From Pseudo-nitzschia pungens (Eukaryota > Bacillariophyta > Bacillariophyceae > Bacillariales > Bacillariaceae): 64,000 nucleotides of DNA. Location: positions 1,426,001-1,490,000 of the forward strand of contig CM074764.1 in the NCBI GenBank assembly GCA_037355855.1, given 5' to 3'. How positions within the stretch are numbered: the first letter of the stretch is position 1; each line of letters opens with the position of its first letter. The translations under genes were made by a program, and so were the position numbers. Below, piece after piece: positions 21,997 to 32,606 of this stretch. The notes under the pieces were generated by a model. It searched no databases. It saw nothing but the letters and a program-made list of their open reading frames with translations, and was not told the DNA's origin.

Positions 21997-23171
21997 GCGC
22001 CGTCCGAAGCGTCCGGAACGGGAGCAATCACTGGATTTTTCGAGGCCTTTTTCTCTGTATTTGTGATCTTCTCGGCGTTCGTGCTGGCACGCTCCACCGT
22101 GATATCACTCTGGATACTATGGTTCGACTCTCCTTCTAATGATGATGCCGACGACAAACCTTTCAAGTCGTATTTTCTTTCCCGTTCCTTCCTTTCCCGT
22201 TCTCTGGCTTCCCGTCGTTCCCTTAGTCGCTCACTGATGTCGTTGGAAGTGCTCCGGGGGGGCAAATTCGACGCTCTTGTCCGATCGGTACCGATTGTTC
22301 TGGTGGCACGAGTACTTCGCGTCCTATCTCTTGCGTCCTCGCCGTACGCTACATCCGGTCGCCGCAAGGCATCCGATGAGCTGCTCCGTGGTGGAACTTG
22401 CCGGCTGATGATTCGCAAATCGTGCACGTCGGGCGAACTCCGGGTGCTCCTGTGGGATGCTCTGGTGCTGCGCCTCGTCGGTGAATCGGTCGCAGATTGA
22501 GCGTTCTCGTGAGCATTCATCCGTTTGTTCCGCCTGGCTGCGAGACGGGCTTCGATCTCGCTCCGTATGCTTGTTTCATCGGAAGTCGCCGCTCCCGCCG
22601 TGGACGTGCCTGCTGTCGATGCCGTATGATTGCCGAGACTAGATTCGTCGGTTCCGGTCTCCTTTCCGGCAGACGAAACGTCCCGACGAGTCTTCCGTGC
22701 CGAATCGAAGTCTTCCGTGTCTTTCGTCGGAGTGGACGACGAAGGAACCCGTCGATGTCGACGATGGGCAAGAGCACCGCTTCCCACGTTCGGTTCGTTT
22801 GCGTCTTCCCCGCGTTCCTGTTGTTGGGCTCTCTTTCGCCTGGCTCTCATTTCTCGGATGCGTTCGATTTCTTCGTCGGTTGTCATGGTGGTGATCGGTC
22901 TCGTGTGGGTGCTGCTTGAGGAGCTCGCCGTCGAAGAGGACGCGAGTCTTCGTGTGTAACGGCCGCTATCGGTGTTGTTGTTGTTGTTGTTGTTGTTGTT
23001 GCTGCTATAGGGTTGAGGATCGTCGTCCCGATACCGTCTGCTAGCGGGTCGAGGAGGGACATCGCTTCCGGTTCCACTATGGAGCCTGCTGCTTCTTTCG
23101 TCCGGGTGGATGCCGGTCAAACGATTTTTTCGCCTGGCGGCAGCGGAAGATGGCGGCAGTGGCGGTGGCAT
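15971..23171 (-). CDS. Giant DENN-domain / WD40-repeat protein (SCD1/DENND3-like Rab GEF candidate)
   Basis: Exon 1 is 23171-16338 (2278 codons), exon 2 is 16279-15971, joined across a proposed 58-nt intron (GTGAGA...CTGCAG, phase 0); 2380 aa. Residues 1 to about 405 are Arg/Ser-rich and disordered, with a poly-Asn run (about 57-66) and poly-Asp run (about 394-403). A C2-like stretch follows (LRLCVISATDLPPSVVPNVP). DENN parts: uDENN from about 762 (VVDFVAVIGCKNIGN), cDENN about 935-1125 (WVPIAICFTSNLPIVGIMEA; GADGLIYLMSAVLTECKILL; FTWSLPYIPVLP), dDENN near 1200. WD40 repeats run from about 1905 to the end (SLVTGGADGSIKLWAL; LLSGGADRCIRVWDLA; IVSASTDRSVALWDA), and exon 2 adds FMSVGSDAILRKWDVASG. 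DENN plus C-terminal WD40 is the plan of plant SCD1 and animal DENND3, which activate Rab GTPases in membrane traffic. A start at an in-frame TTG upstream (23222) is unlikely. Confidence 0.88.
16280..16337 (-). other. Short (58-nt) intron near the 3' end of the DENN-WD40 gene
   Basis: GTGAGAATGC...TAGCTGCAG. Without removal the protein leaves the WD40 pattern and stops at 16134. With removal the frame runs on into another clear WD repeat to 15971. Inferred from frame and protein pattern only. Confidence 0.68.
21963..21990 (-). repeat. (GAC)n tract coding poly-Asp in the DENN protein
   Basis: About nine tandem GAC codons (read as CGT/GTC repeats on the plus strand) encode a run of aspartates before the C2-like region. 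Likely length-variable between alleles. Confidence 0.8.
22975..23001 (-). repeat. (AAC)n tract coding poly-Asn in the DENN protein
   Basis: Nine consecutive AAC codons near the N-terminus (GTT repeats on the plus strand), within the disordered region. Confidence 0.8.
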
Positions 23172-25197
23172 CCCGATCAATTTATGGTTGCAAGAATTTG
23201 ATTCTCGAATTGGAAAAAGCAATGTTTCTTCTCATCCACGGCAATCGGTTTGATCGACCGAAATCGGCAGCAATACGAGATGTTTCGTTTCGCTTTTCAC
23301 TTTGAATCGCGGTTTTCGGATCAGTGAATCGTAGTCCAAATCGTAAACGGGGAACAATGTTGTTCCGAACGGATATGGATATCTCCGCGAAAATGTCTCT
23401 CGGAATAAAATCGCTTCGACTCGAGAAGCAGAGATGTGTTTCGGAAGCCTCTCCTTTCTCGAGTGAAGTGAAGAGACAAGCGAATAAGATTATGATCAAT
23501 AGAACTAGGTCGATGGGAGAAGGAGAGGATCTTGCGCCTGTACTTTCGTTGCAGCTTGGCTCTCGTGCTCACACATGAAACAACATCAGTGTAAGATTAT
23601 TAAGATTACCGTAACCTTACTAACCAATGTTGTTTCTAATCTGTAATCGTGCTATGACAATTCGGGCGGTACGCTTCGTCTTAGGCCCAAGGTCCGATTC
23701 CTTCCTTCCTTTCTGCGCTGTTGTATGGTAAGGATACGTACGGTACTGGAACTTGTACGGTGGAGTAGGAAGTGATACTTCTCTTTTTCGTTAGCTATTA
23801 TGGACTGGTGGTACTAGCGTACGGTACGTACTAGTAGTATATCTCTCTCTCAAAAAAAGCTTCGGGGGATTTTGAGAAAAAAAAAATGATGATCATCCGG
23901 CGCGCCTTTCTCAAACTTGCTTGCTCGCTTTTCCAACGTACCAGGTTACCATACGGTACGATTAAAGGTAATCTTACTTAGAACCAGTTTAAAAACCGTA
24001 CATAAATGATACGTGATGCGTTTGTGTGTGATGACCTACTGTGACATTTTGAGAGAATTACTTCGTAATTACGAAGTACTTCGTACTATTATTATCCTCT
24101 CTAGAGAGAGTAATTACCGGTATAGAGGAGGGGCACTGTACCGTACTCGTACACGTACTCGTACGAATTAATAATCATGGGTCATAACCCATGTTAATAA
24201 TAATATGTGTACAAGTATTCCACGGAATTTATTTTAGTTTTTGCGAGAGCCACATGTCCTTTGTATGATGTACGATACAGGAGGTGCACAGTTCGTACCG
24301 TACGGTGTTACGTAAGGCTACATACTGAATTTTTTTTACTCTCATTATTTTGTACTACGTAAGTAGGTACAAGTACGTGTACGTAAGATTTTTACCTCAT
24401 ACGGTAGGTGTTGGTACGTTGTACAAGTACGCCAATCTTACCCGTACGTACGTATCGTATGAATAGTGAATGGCGATGAGAAAGGATTTCTAAATTCCCA
24501 AACGGGGGAATGTTCAACTATTTTTGCTTTTTGGTAACCTTTCCCTAAGGAATTACGGTAAGTATTCGGAAGCCCGCGAAACTCTCATTTGGTTTCGTAG
24601 TCTAGTATTTTCTACACGTGTCGTTCACTTATTGTTACTGCATCTCACAACATATCAGTCTGTACTACATGCGTACGGTACGGTAATTACGGTAGGTGCA
24701 CATTATTCCCCCCGAACAGCTACAAGTAAGATTACCGTGCGGATGTTGGTACCGGTACTCGTATGTTGATCAGAACGATCCACCGATCGGCGATCAGGAT
24801 GATCAATCGAGCTGTCCATCAGTCATGATCGCACTGTTGTACGGTGGTCGGGTTGTCAGTGCAATCTCAGATTTGCAACGAGTAAGATTATTGTATTCTC
24901 ATTGCAAGCTACGAATGCCGTGAGGTGATAATAATATCTTTGACTAACTTACTCATAGTTCATGATCCAACAGTCACTTCAATAAGCCACAAGTGTTGGG
25001 TGACGGATAAGACACTTCATAGAATCACTGTGGAACGAAAGTCGAAAGATTGGAAGACCAGTTTTTCTTGCAAGGAGACGAATCAAACAAAAGGCCCCAT
25101 TGACAACCCACAATACGTACGGTACAATAAAAGCAGGTGCTCGGAGAATCAGGCATCAGTCGCATTCATAGTCGAATCGATCAGGCAACCATTGAAC
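23172..25197. other. Divergent intergenic region rich in TACG words and short palindromes
   Basis: About 2 kb between the DENN gene (-) and the EF-hand gene (+); no supported gene. GTAACCTTAC is at 23611-23620. Further in are many TACG/GTAC words, a perfect 18-nt palindrome ACTTCGTAATTACGAAGT (24060-24077), a CTCTCTAGAGAG palindrome shortly after, and a small hairpin CATGGGT-CATA-ACCCATG around 24177-24194. The window probably holds both promoters. Confidence 0.5.
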
Positions 25198-26197
25198 ATG
25201 GCCCGACTCTACGTGGTTTTTGCCGTCGCTACAATTGCAGCACTTTCGTTTGTTCAGGCCCAAGACCAGGGTGGATACAACGACGACTACGGAGAGTATG
25301 CGGAGTACCAGGACTACAACAACAATGATTACGCACAAGAGGATAGCTTGTACTACGATTACGCCGAACGCGATCAGCTGAAGAAGTAGGTTTTAGAATT
25401 CCTTGCAAATCAAGTTGTTTGTGGACGAGAAATGGGTGAATACCAAGCAACCTCCCACCGACTACAGAATTGTTTTCTGTGGATTACAGTTGTCCATGAA
25501 TTACGACGCGGGTCCGGTTGTCATTTGTCGCGTCACTCAATACAGATTTCCTCCGACGAAATGGCATTTTCTATACTCGCACTCACTCGATTTGAATTTG
25601 TTTCTCTCCCTGTACCACAATCGTAGTTCCCCAGCAGGCGGTGCCGGGACAATTAAACTCGTTGCCACGGGTATTGCATCCTGGATCATGGGGGCAAGGT
25701 TTCACAGTGGACGTGCCGTGAAGGAACTGAAACGCAAACACAAGAGCGAACAAAAGAAACTCTACAGCCAATATTACAACGACGTGTACAAACTCGGTGA
25801 CCAAAACAATGCATTGCAAACACAAATCGAAGATTTGACGAAGCTGGTCAAATCCACCGAAGCGAAGGCCGAGCTTGAAGCACTACAGCGGGATTACGAC
25901 GAATTCAAACAGCCCGATTTGGACAGCGACGATCGAATCAGTCGGGCCGAATTCAACATGTACGTGAAAGACTACCTCAGCAACTATCCCGGACTGACGG
26001 AAAAGGATTATCCGAAATTCGAAGATTTTGACCACGACGGAGACGGATACGTGAGTTTCGAGGAATATTCGTCGCAAATGGCGGTCCAAGCCGAACAGGC
26101 CGAACTGGAAGAACTGTACGGTAGTGGGAACGGTGCTGCAAAGGCACAGGCCTACAGCGACCTAGCTAGAGGGGCGGGTGGCAATAAAATGTACTAA
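25198..26197 (+). CDS. Signal-peptide, Tyr/acid-rich, single-TM, coiled-coil protein with C-terminal EF-hand pair
   Basis: Two exons: 25198-25385 and 25627-26197, with a 241-nt GTAGGT...CGTAG intron, phase 2; 252 aa. Order: signal peptide (MARLYVVFAVATIAALSFVQA), a Gln/Asp/Tyr-rich stretch with DSLYYDYAERDQ, a short hydrophobic Gly-containing segment (IKLVATGIASWIMG), a basic helix, LYSQYYNDVY followed by a coiled-coil-like helix, then two EF-hand loops. Loop 1 (residues about 160-171) is DLDSDDRISRAE; loop 2 (about 198-209) is DHDGDGYVSFEE; both have canonical Ca-binding positions. A paralogue lies at 45480-46327 with the same exon layout but no EF-hands. I do not recognise the family. The layout suggests a secretory-pathway membrane protein with a Ca2+-sensing side. 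Confidence 0.8.
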
Positions 26198-26886
26198 AAT
26201 ATGATAGTAACAATGGAATCTATTTTTCCAACGAACCATTCCGTTGCATTGAATACGTGGGGACTGAGTCAATGATGCATATTCAAATCGGTGATGCACA
26301 TCCTACTTGACTCAAATAACCAAAAGCGAAAGAAAAGGGCTGAAGAAAGAAGTCACCCAGACCCGTTCGTCACCGAGGTGTGTTGATTCAGATGATAATT
26401 GAGGACGAAACAAAGGATGGAATCATTTTGCTTGAAGTACGACAGGTGTTCTCTTTGTAATACATAATAATTGTACGATAGTGCATCTACTTAAAGAGAA
26501 AGATAGACAGGAGTGTATCATTCGTTTACCACAACGAACGCATTTCAATCGCACGGCGTCATGTTTACTGTCTCGACACTTCGCTCCACATGAAAGAAAA
26601 CAAAACATCTCCGAAAGCTCCAGCAATCACTAACATCATTCCAGATACAATCAAAATGTAATCCAACTCACATCAGCATGTCGTAGAAGTCGATTGAACA
26701 ATGGAACGCGCACAACGTCAATAAAAGGCTTCTGTGTATGGACCTGCGGAAATAATGAAAATTCCGTGTCGCTACAACAACTGCAAATTGCTTTGGGGGT
26801 AGTTGGAATGCATTTTTCTAGTATAAATGACTTTTGTTTTGTTTGTATGACGTAGCTCTTCAGTGATATCCCATTCTATGTACTGT
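26198..26886. other. Intergenic, convergent gene ends
   Basis: No supported gene. It lies between the 3' ends of the EF-hand gene (+) and the P1 gene (-). AT-rich; no repeat of note. Confidence 0.45.
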
Positions 26887-27403
26887 TTAATAATCACCAC
26901 CATCACCGTCATCTCCGAAGAGACCACCTCCGGCAGGAGCCGCGGCTTCTTCTTCCTCCTCTTCTTCTTCCACTTCTTCAGCTGCGGCAGCTGCGGCGGC
27001 ACCGCCGCCACTGTTTGTTTCGTAAGTCAAGGGAAAATCGCAGTTTGTACGGGGGGAAATAGGATTATGTTAGGAAGAATACTTTCAAAACGCAATTGAC
27101 ACGAGTATTTTCAGCAGATTATACAATCCACTCTTTTCTATGAACTTCTTTTCCTACGTACCCACCGCCGCCACCACCACCGCCTGGTGGGGGTGTGAAT
27201 GTCTTCATGCCATCCTTGGAGTTTCCTACAACAGTGGCGAAAAGTGCAGCCAAGGAGTCCGAGATGGAGTTGCCGGAAGCAGTGGCAACCGCTTGGACAG
27301 ACTCGGCGGTTAATTCACCTTCTCCAATGACAAGGCATGCAAGAGAGGCAACAAGCTCCTCTTTTTGGGCGTCGGTGACTTCTGCAAGATTCGTGATCGC
27401 CAT
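26887..27403 (-). CDS. RPP1: 60S acidic ribosomal protein P1
   Basis: Two exons on the minus strand: 27403-27162 and 27010-26887, joined in phase 2 (GG|T) across a 151-nt GTACGT...AACAG intron; 121 aa. The N-terminal helical domain (EELVASLACLVIGEGELTAESVQAVATASG) is typical of P1, which dimerises with P2 on P0 to form the ribosomal stalk that recruits elongation factors. A poly-Gly hinge crosses the splice site and is followed by poly-Ala and poly-Glu. The C-terminus reads GGGLFGDDGDGGDY, unlike the near-universal acidic ...DDMGFGLFD tail. The gene is divergent from the ADF gene (523 nt apart). Confidence 0.92.
27011..27161 (-). other. Intron of P1 gene
   Basis: 151 nt, GTACGTAG...CAAACAG, inside the glycine hinge. 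The alternative donor GTGGGT one codon upstream would put exon 2 in a basic, non-P1 frame, so it is rejected. Confidence 0.85.
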
Positions 27404-27925
27404 GGTGAATCCGTCTATTTTCTAACGATTATGTTCGATACAACGGTAGGTGCAGCGGGTTGGTTTGGTGTTTCCGCGGCTTCGAAAGACTCTTTCGATC
27501 CGTATTGCCTTGTTTGCACCGATCGATGTGAATAGTAAGGAGGTAACTTGGTTTTTGAGTCACGAACCGAGTCCTAAACCCAGTCCTTTCGTTCCACGAC
27601 TCATTTTCGGAAGATCTTGTGGGATTCAGATCAGATCCACATGATGGGGGGGCATGCGCGAGCCATCCATCCGGAAATTGTAATGGTCAAAGTCGGTCAT
27701 TCAAAGGTCACAAACGTCGTGACGGTGCCGCTTCGGCGTGCGATTTGAAAATCTGCTATCATGCTTGTGCGCTTCTCTTTTGCTTTTACCATGCGCTAGT
27801 ACGGGTAACGGTTAGTCAAATCAACGAACAGAGGGGGAAAGACTGAACTATTCCATTCGCATAAAAAAAAACTTATTTGAAACCAGAAGCATCGTCTTAA
27901 CCAAATCAGATCAAAGAATAGCAAA
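27404..27925. other. Divergent promoter region of P1 and ADF genes
   Basis: 522 nt between the starts of P1 (-) and ADF/cofilin (+). No ORF of merit; no clear TATA box seen. Likely shared promoter space. Confidence 0.5.
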
Positions 27926-28811
27926 ATGGTAGGTGGATGAAGAGTCACAGAAGAGAAGGGTTGAGAGAAACGGTGGCTGGTAAAAGCAGGGTCTTTTTTC
28001 ATGGTTTAGGCTATTCCGGGCTCCCAAGCGACGAACGAATGGATTTGTGTATGGGTCTTTATGTCGTTGCCGATGAACGGCCTCAGTCTGTATCGTTGGA
28101 AATGATGTCTTTGGTTGCGGTCACTTAATTCGGAGAGGGTTCTAGATGTTATGAAGTAGTGGAATCGAATTGTGGCAAGCGTGTAACGAGAGTTGGATAC
28201 GGAACGAAATGAAACCATTGACTTGAAAAAGGGTAGAATTTTGAGTCATGAGCGATCACACACTGTTACATCTATCTTTCACTCACTCTCGTGATCTTCT
28301 ATTATCTAATCGATGCGTTCGCTATTCGTTTTGCTTGGCGGCCTTACGGTATCGGGTACTCGTTTGAATATTTTGTTCAATTACGCTGAAACAGAGTAGT
28401 GGTGTTCAAGTCGACGACAATATCTCTGATTTGTTCAAAGATTTCAAGATCAATAAAAAGAACAGATACTACACTTTTCTCATCGAGAACAAGGAAATGA
28501 TTAAGGTTGACAAGGTCGGTGGAAGGGAAGCCTCGTACGAAGATTTCTGCGATGATCTCCCAGAGACATCTCCACGATACTGTGTGATCGATCTTGATTT
28601 TGAATCGAAGGACGGACGCCCCACCTCGAAGATTGTTTTCATTTCCTGGATTCCTGAAGAGGGAGGAGTCCGAGACAAAATGCTTTACGCTTCCTCTAAG
28701 GAAGCTATCAAACTTGCATTGGATGGAGTTGGTATCTTCATCAACGCAACAGATCGCGCCGAGCTTGACCTAGAAACTTCGATCCTTCCTGTTGTGAAGA
28801 AGTTCGGTTAA
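27926..28811 (+). CDS. ADF: Actin-depolymerising factor / cofilin
   Basis: Exon 1 is only the ATG (27926-27928); a 466-nt GTAGGT...ACAG intron follows; exon 2 is 28395-28811. 139 aa: M-SSGVQVDDNISDLFKDFKIN. ADF-homology landmarks: the N-terminal SSGV serine (regulatory in the family), RYYTFLIE, the acidic DDLPETSPRYCVIDLDFES, KIVFISWIPEEGGVRDKMLYASSKEAIKLAL with the actin-binding long helix, and the C-terminal ETSILPVVKKF. It binds and severs F-actin in the cytosol. An intron right behind the start codon also occurs in plant ADF genes. Without the intron no ATG precedes the conserved N-terminus, which supports this model. Confidence 0.92.
27929..28394 (+). other. ADF intron directly after the start codon
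   Basis: 466 nt, GTAGGT...GAAACAG. Exon 1 thus codes for one residue only. The acceptor four bases later (GAG|TAG) would break the frame. Confidence 0.85.
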
Positions 28812-30758
28812 GGAGGATCCTTTTTGATCTAATGGATGCAGCGACTGAGAGATTCGTTTGATCATCTACTCACCTGAACAGCATCCGCATGATTCGACGC
28901 AGCTCTTTGGTATAGGGCGGGAAATGCGCGAAAGAAATCAATTATGTTCGTGATTATTGATTATGAATGTGTACCGTTTCATGTATGGAATAGAATTTGT
29001 GGGTCATTGGCGAATGATGTGCAGACGATCGTGCCGCTTCTAGTATTCTCACTGATAGAATATAATGTAATTATAGAGCGCCGAAGAATGAATATAACGT
29101 CCGACAGTATTTAGAATCTGGGAATTGGACGATCGAGATTCGAGGTTAACAAGTCAGCTTTGTCGAAACGGAAAGAGCAAAAGAAGGATATCAATTAACG
29201 TACCTTCGGTAGTTTTAGATCGCCACAGAACTGTACCACATGGTTGCGTAACGTACGATTGTATGATCACCAAATCATCTCAATGAAAATTCTCTGTTTC
29301 GGACTCGCTTGTTGGAAACAATATGCAGCACAGGAAGTTTGTCCCTGGATACGTTCGTTGGATTTCGGACAGTTTAGATTCTGAGAGTGCGAGAAAACTA
29401 GATTTGCAATTGAAGCAATGCAGAATAGCAAATTATGTAGTGCCTCTCTTGAAAAAGGACTACAACCTTTCAAGGTCCTGGCGAGAGGAGTGCCAGTCAG
29501 ACGAAACATGACCAGAGTAGACAGGGAGGGATCGAACATATCGAATCCAATTCAAGAAACGAACGTTTTTTCCTACGAGCACCGATGATGGATCGGTTTG
29601 GTGCACAGGATTCGTGGATTAATCGAAATGTCCGCGCATGTTACCGTGCTTTTTCGTTTGGATTGCTAGTCGCCGATACAGTGCACAAAAACCATCTGAG
29701 GTCATGATTCTCTTTGCAGTAAGGCAGGGTGTTACGCCCCCCACAATTAGAGAAATCGAACAAATGGTTGCTAGAAACAACTCGTCTACCGAGAGGGCGG
29801 GATTCACAACATCGATACTGCGAACGCAAACCCAATAGTGGAGGGATCGGATGGGGAATGCGTATTCCTTGAGAGTCATGACAGAAAATCGATAGCAGGC
29901 AATCGTATTGTGGTCCGTGCAACGCTATAATAATACGAAAATTACGGTTTCAGTACATAAAACCATACTTCCAATCATTGCCTTGCTGTACATGTAAGAT
30001 GTTTCGAAAGCCATTTTGATACGATTTGAAGTGTAAGATAATATTATAGTGAATAGTCCAATTTTGTTGTGATCGATGGGTGTTCTGTCGTAATCTTCCT
30101 ATCCGTTTCCCAAAGACCGAGTGCACGTTTCGGATGTTGGACGCAATCTCTCCTGCTGCAATTGTCAATCATCTGTTTGCAGTCGACAAACGTTTGCTCC
30201 CGTGTGCTTGTGGTAGATTCTATCGCTTACGGATATGCAAAACCGCACAATATATTGTATTCAGGATACCCCATTGGATCCAAGTTTCCTGGGGTTCAGT
30301 CTCCATCCGTTAATTGGTAGGCTGCTTTTCGGTAGGTTCCATCGTCATCGTCGTGAAATGTATTGCTGAGTATCTCTCTTTCCCAGCAAAGGCATTTCTT
30401 GAGATAGGACATATATACATGTGTATAAACATGTGGAGAGAGATCCAACTGTAATATGAAGTACATGCAACGACATCAACGCCAGGCAAGAACCAGATGC
30501 AACTCCATCAGGTCAGAAGTTTTCTAGCAGATCAAATCATGCCAAACCGTTACGGAAACCCGCTGCAGGTTTCATCTCGTCGCAGAACTCGTACACCTTC
30601 GTTTGAATCCAAAACACTTCTTGGCATTTCCCCATCGTTAGAGGGATGAGCGAACAGATGGATGGACAAACGATAATCTTGCCTGGATGAAGTTGTTACT
30701 ATTGCGTGTATGTGTAAAAGTATGTGGTCACGAATGGATTTCTTCCTTCCCTCTTTTC
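28812..30758. other. Intergenic, nothing recognised
   Basis: About 1.9 kb without a supported gene, RNA or repeat. The small open frames (for example 29323-29511 and 29619-29922) lack domains and coding-like composition. Confidence 0.45.
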
Positions 30759-31474
30759 TCAGTCGTGTTTGCTTCCCAACCGCCGCCGGCTTCTCGTCGC
30801 GGCAATGCCGTTGCGAGCATTCTTCTTCGCGGCAGTGTCCTCGCCTCCACTTGCGTGCACACCACAGTCGTCATCGATTCCCGCCGTTCGGTTGATACCG
30901 AAGATGCGGACGCCATTCATAATGGGCAGTTTTCCTGCTATCTGCACTATCCACAAGATAACGTTCGTCACACAAACGTCGTAGGAATAATTGGAAAAAT
31001 GGACACGCGGCGTAGCAAAGCACAGTGGGAACGACAAATAGAGACCGCTTGACGTTGAGGATCTGGGAACGTCCCTCCAGCTGTTCCCACAGCGTCATTG
31101 CTGCCAGCTCTCCGTGATTATCAAAGGCGCTTCCCTTGAGCCAATGGACGTAAATGGTCGTTACCAAGCAGTGCACCGCATTGGTGACCGTCCAACTCCA
31201 GTGCAGCTTGAGCGTCTTCGCGTCGTTGTAATTGGTGAGCGAGTCAAAAACAGCCAACACCAAAATCTGAAAGAGGCAGATGCAACCCACAGTAGGTTGC
31301 CAGGAGCAAGAAACCTCCCTTTTCTAACCAATCCGTGTGAGCATTGCGGGCTAGTTCAAAGGGCGTCAGATCATCGTCCCTCCCGAACAATCCGCTGTAC
31401 GATCGTACAATGTCGCGGGAATTGATGCGTGCGCGATTGTTGTTGCTGTTGCCGCTACTCGATTCGACATTCAT
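30759..31474 (-). CDS. ORMDL: ORMDL family protein, with two apparent frame breaks
   Basis: Homology runs through three minus-strand frames: ATG 31474 to about 31290, then about 31290 to 30995, then to the stop at 30759. Pieces in order: RINSRDIVRSYSGLFGRDDD and WLEKGGFLLLATY; then HWSWTVTNAVHCLVTTIYVHWLKGSAF and AAMTLWEQLEGRSQILNVKR; then ILWIVQIAGKLPIMNGVRIFGIN. These match ORMDL proteins (W-T-L-T-N-x-x-H, F-x-H-x-x-K-G-x-P-F, HWEQ, KLP-x-x-HGVRIFGIN), four-TM ER proteins that restrain serine palmitoyltransferase. Each break is cured by dropping one base: G3 at 31286-31288 and T5 (plus-strand A5) at 30995-30999. No introns of workable size fit. Joined length would be about 237 aa, with about 45 extra C-terminal residues. 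Either assembly indels or a recent pseudogene. Confidence 0.8.
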
Positions 31475-32439
31475 ATTGATTGCGCTAAGTGACGTATCTG
31501 CTATACTGTGCGAAGTTGTATAGAATGACTGAGGAAGAACAATCAATGAATGAATCGACTCCACAACTTGCACGCTTTCTTACGGTAAAGTCCCAAATTG
31601 CAGCGGATCGCGACGTAGGAGGACTAGGTGGCTCTCCTGTTTGCGACAAATGACGGTCTCGATTAAAAGAACAACGATTTCGATAGCAGTGGGACTCGCT
31701 TTGTGTTTTTGCTAGGGTGTATGGAATGTACTGTTGCTATTCTTCGTGGGATGTTCTGAGGACGCGCAAACTGTGGTTGTTGTGAAGAGTAACGGGCAAA
31801 TCCCGTTTTGCTCACACGACGCTTGCTTCCTTCTCACTGGGAAATAATTACAGGACATCACAGGAAGACAGCAGAGCTCATTTTTTCAGTAGTTTTTATT
31901 GGTGTTCGTGTTCCGTTCGTTCGATACGAACTTCACACAGGCCGACCGGAACAGCTCGATGGATTGCCTCAGATTTATTCTTTGTTGCCCAATGTTTCGT
32001 TTTTGAAGTTTTTTTCTCTTGGTTGCGCTGGGCGGGTTTGGATAGACTGTCGATAGGTACGATCACTATTAATAGTACAAAGCGTACGCAGCGTACAAGA
32101 ACTCCGTGCTTAGTGCTTACAACATGTCCGTTATGACTAAGGTTAACTACCGGTACAAGTGCGACTACAAGCTAACGTACGTACTTTCTTTAAAAAATAA
32201 TGACTTTTTACCGGCGAATGCGTAGATTCCATCAGTCACGGATTTTCATTCCCTAGCATCCGCCCTCCGATCTTGAGAGTTCCCATGAGTCTGCCGATAA
32301 TAGTAAGTTACACACCGTAGACGTATGGGGTCGTAAAACAAAAGCATTACTCTGGACCTTCCAGACCGTAAATATCTTCGCGCGAATCGCGCAATTTTTT
32401 GAGTCAAACTTGTCAACTCACATCCCCCTTTTGGAACAA
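31475..32439. other. Intergenic, left of the retroelement cluster
   Basis: No supported gene. It holds the ORMDL promoter at its left end and TACG/CCGGTAC-rich sequence around 32050-32220. Confidence 0.45.
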
Positions 32440-32606
32440 TTTGGGGGGATAAACTCGCACTTTTTTCTCGCACTTTTTTCTCGACCAAAAAGTGCAAGTT
32501 TTCACGGGACTAAAAAACACGTTCTTTTTCAACTCGCATTAAATGCGAGTTTGGTTCAACGGACAAAAAAAGTGCAAGTTTTCTTTGCAAAATTTTTTTT
32601 CGATTG
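32440..32606. repeat. AACTCGCA / TGCAAGTT repeat patch, left flank of gypsy element
   Basis: Several degenerate units of AAACTCGCA(C/T)TTTT and the opposite-strand form AAAA(A)GTGCAAGTTTT. The same family, in the same order of orientations, recurs right of the gypsy element at 44870-45105. It could be host repeat sequence split by the insertion or subterminal repeats of a larger element. Confidence 0.6.

Noticed and set aside
23640..23705. tRNA-like stretch with GGTCCGATTCC resembling a T-arm
   Set aside because: No matching A box, D-arm or acceptor pairing found around it.
30687..31052. Plus-strand ORF of 121 aa
   Set aside because: Shadow of the ORMDL gene on the minus strand.
31240..31300. 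A 24-nt GT...AG intron explaining the first ORMDL frame break
   Set aside because: Too short, and removing it runs into a stop.
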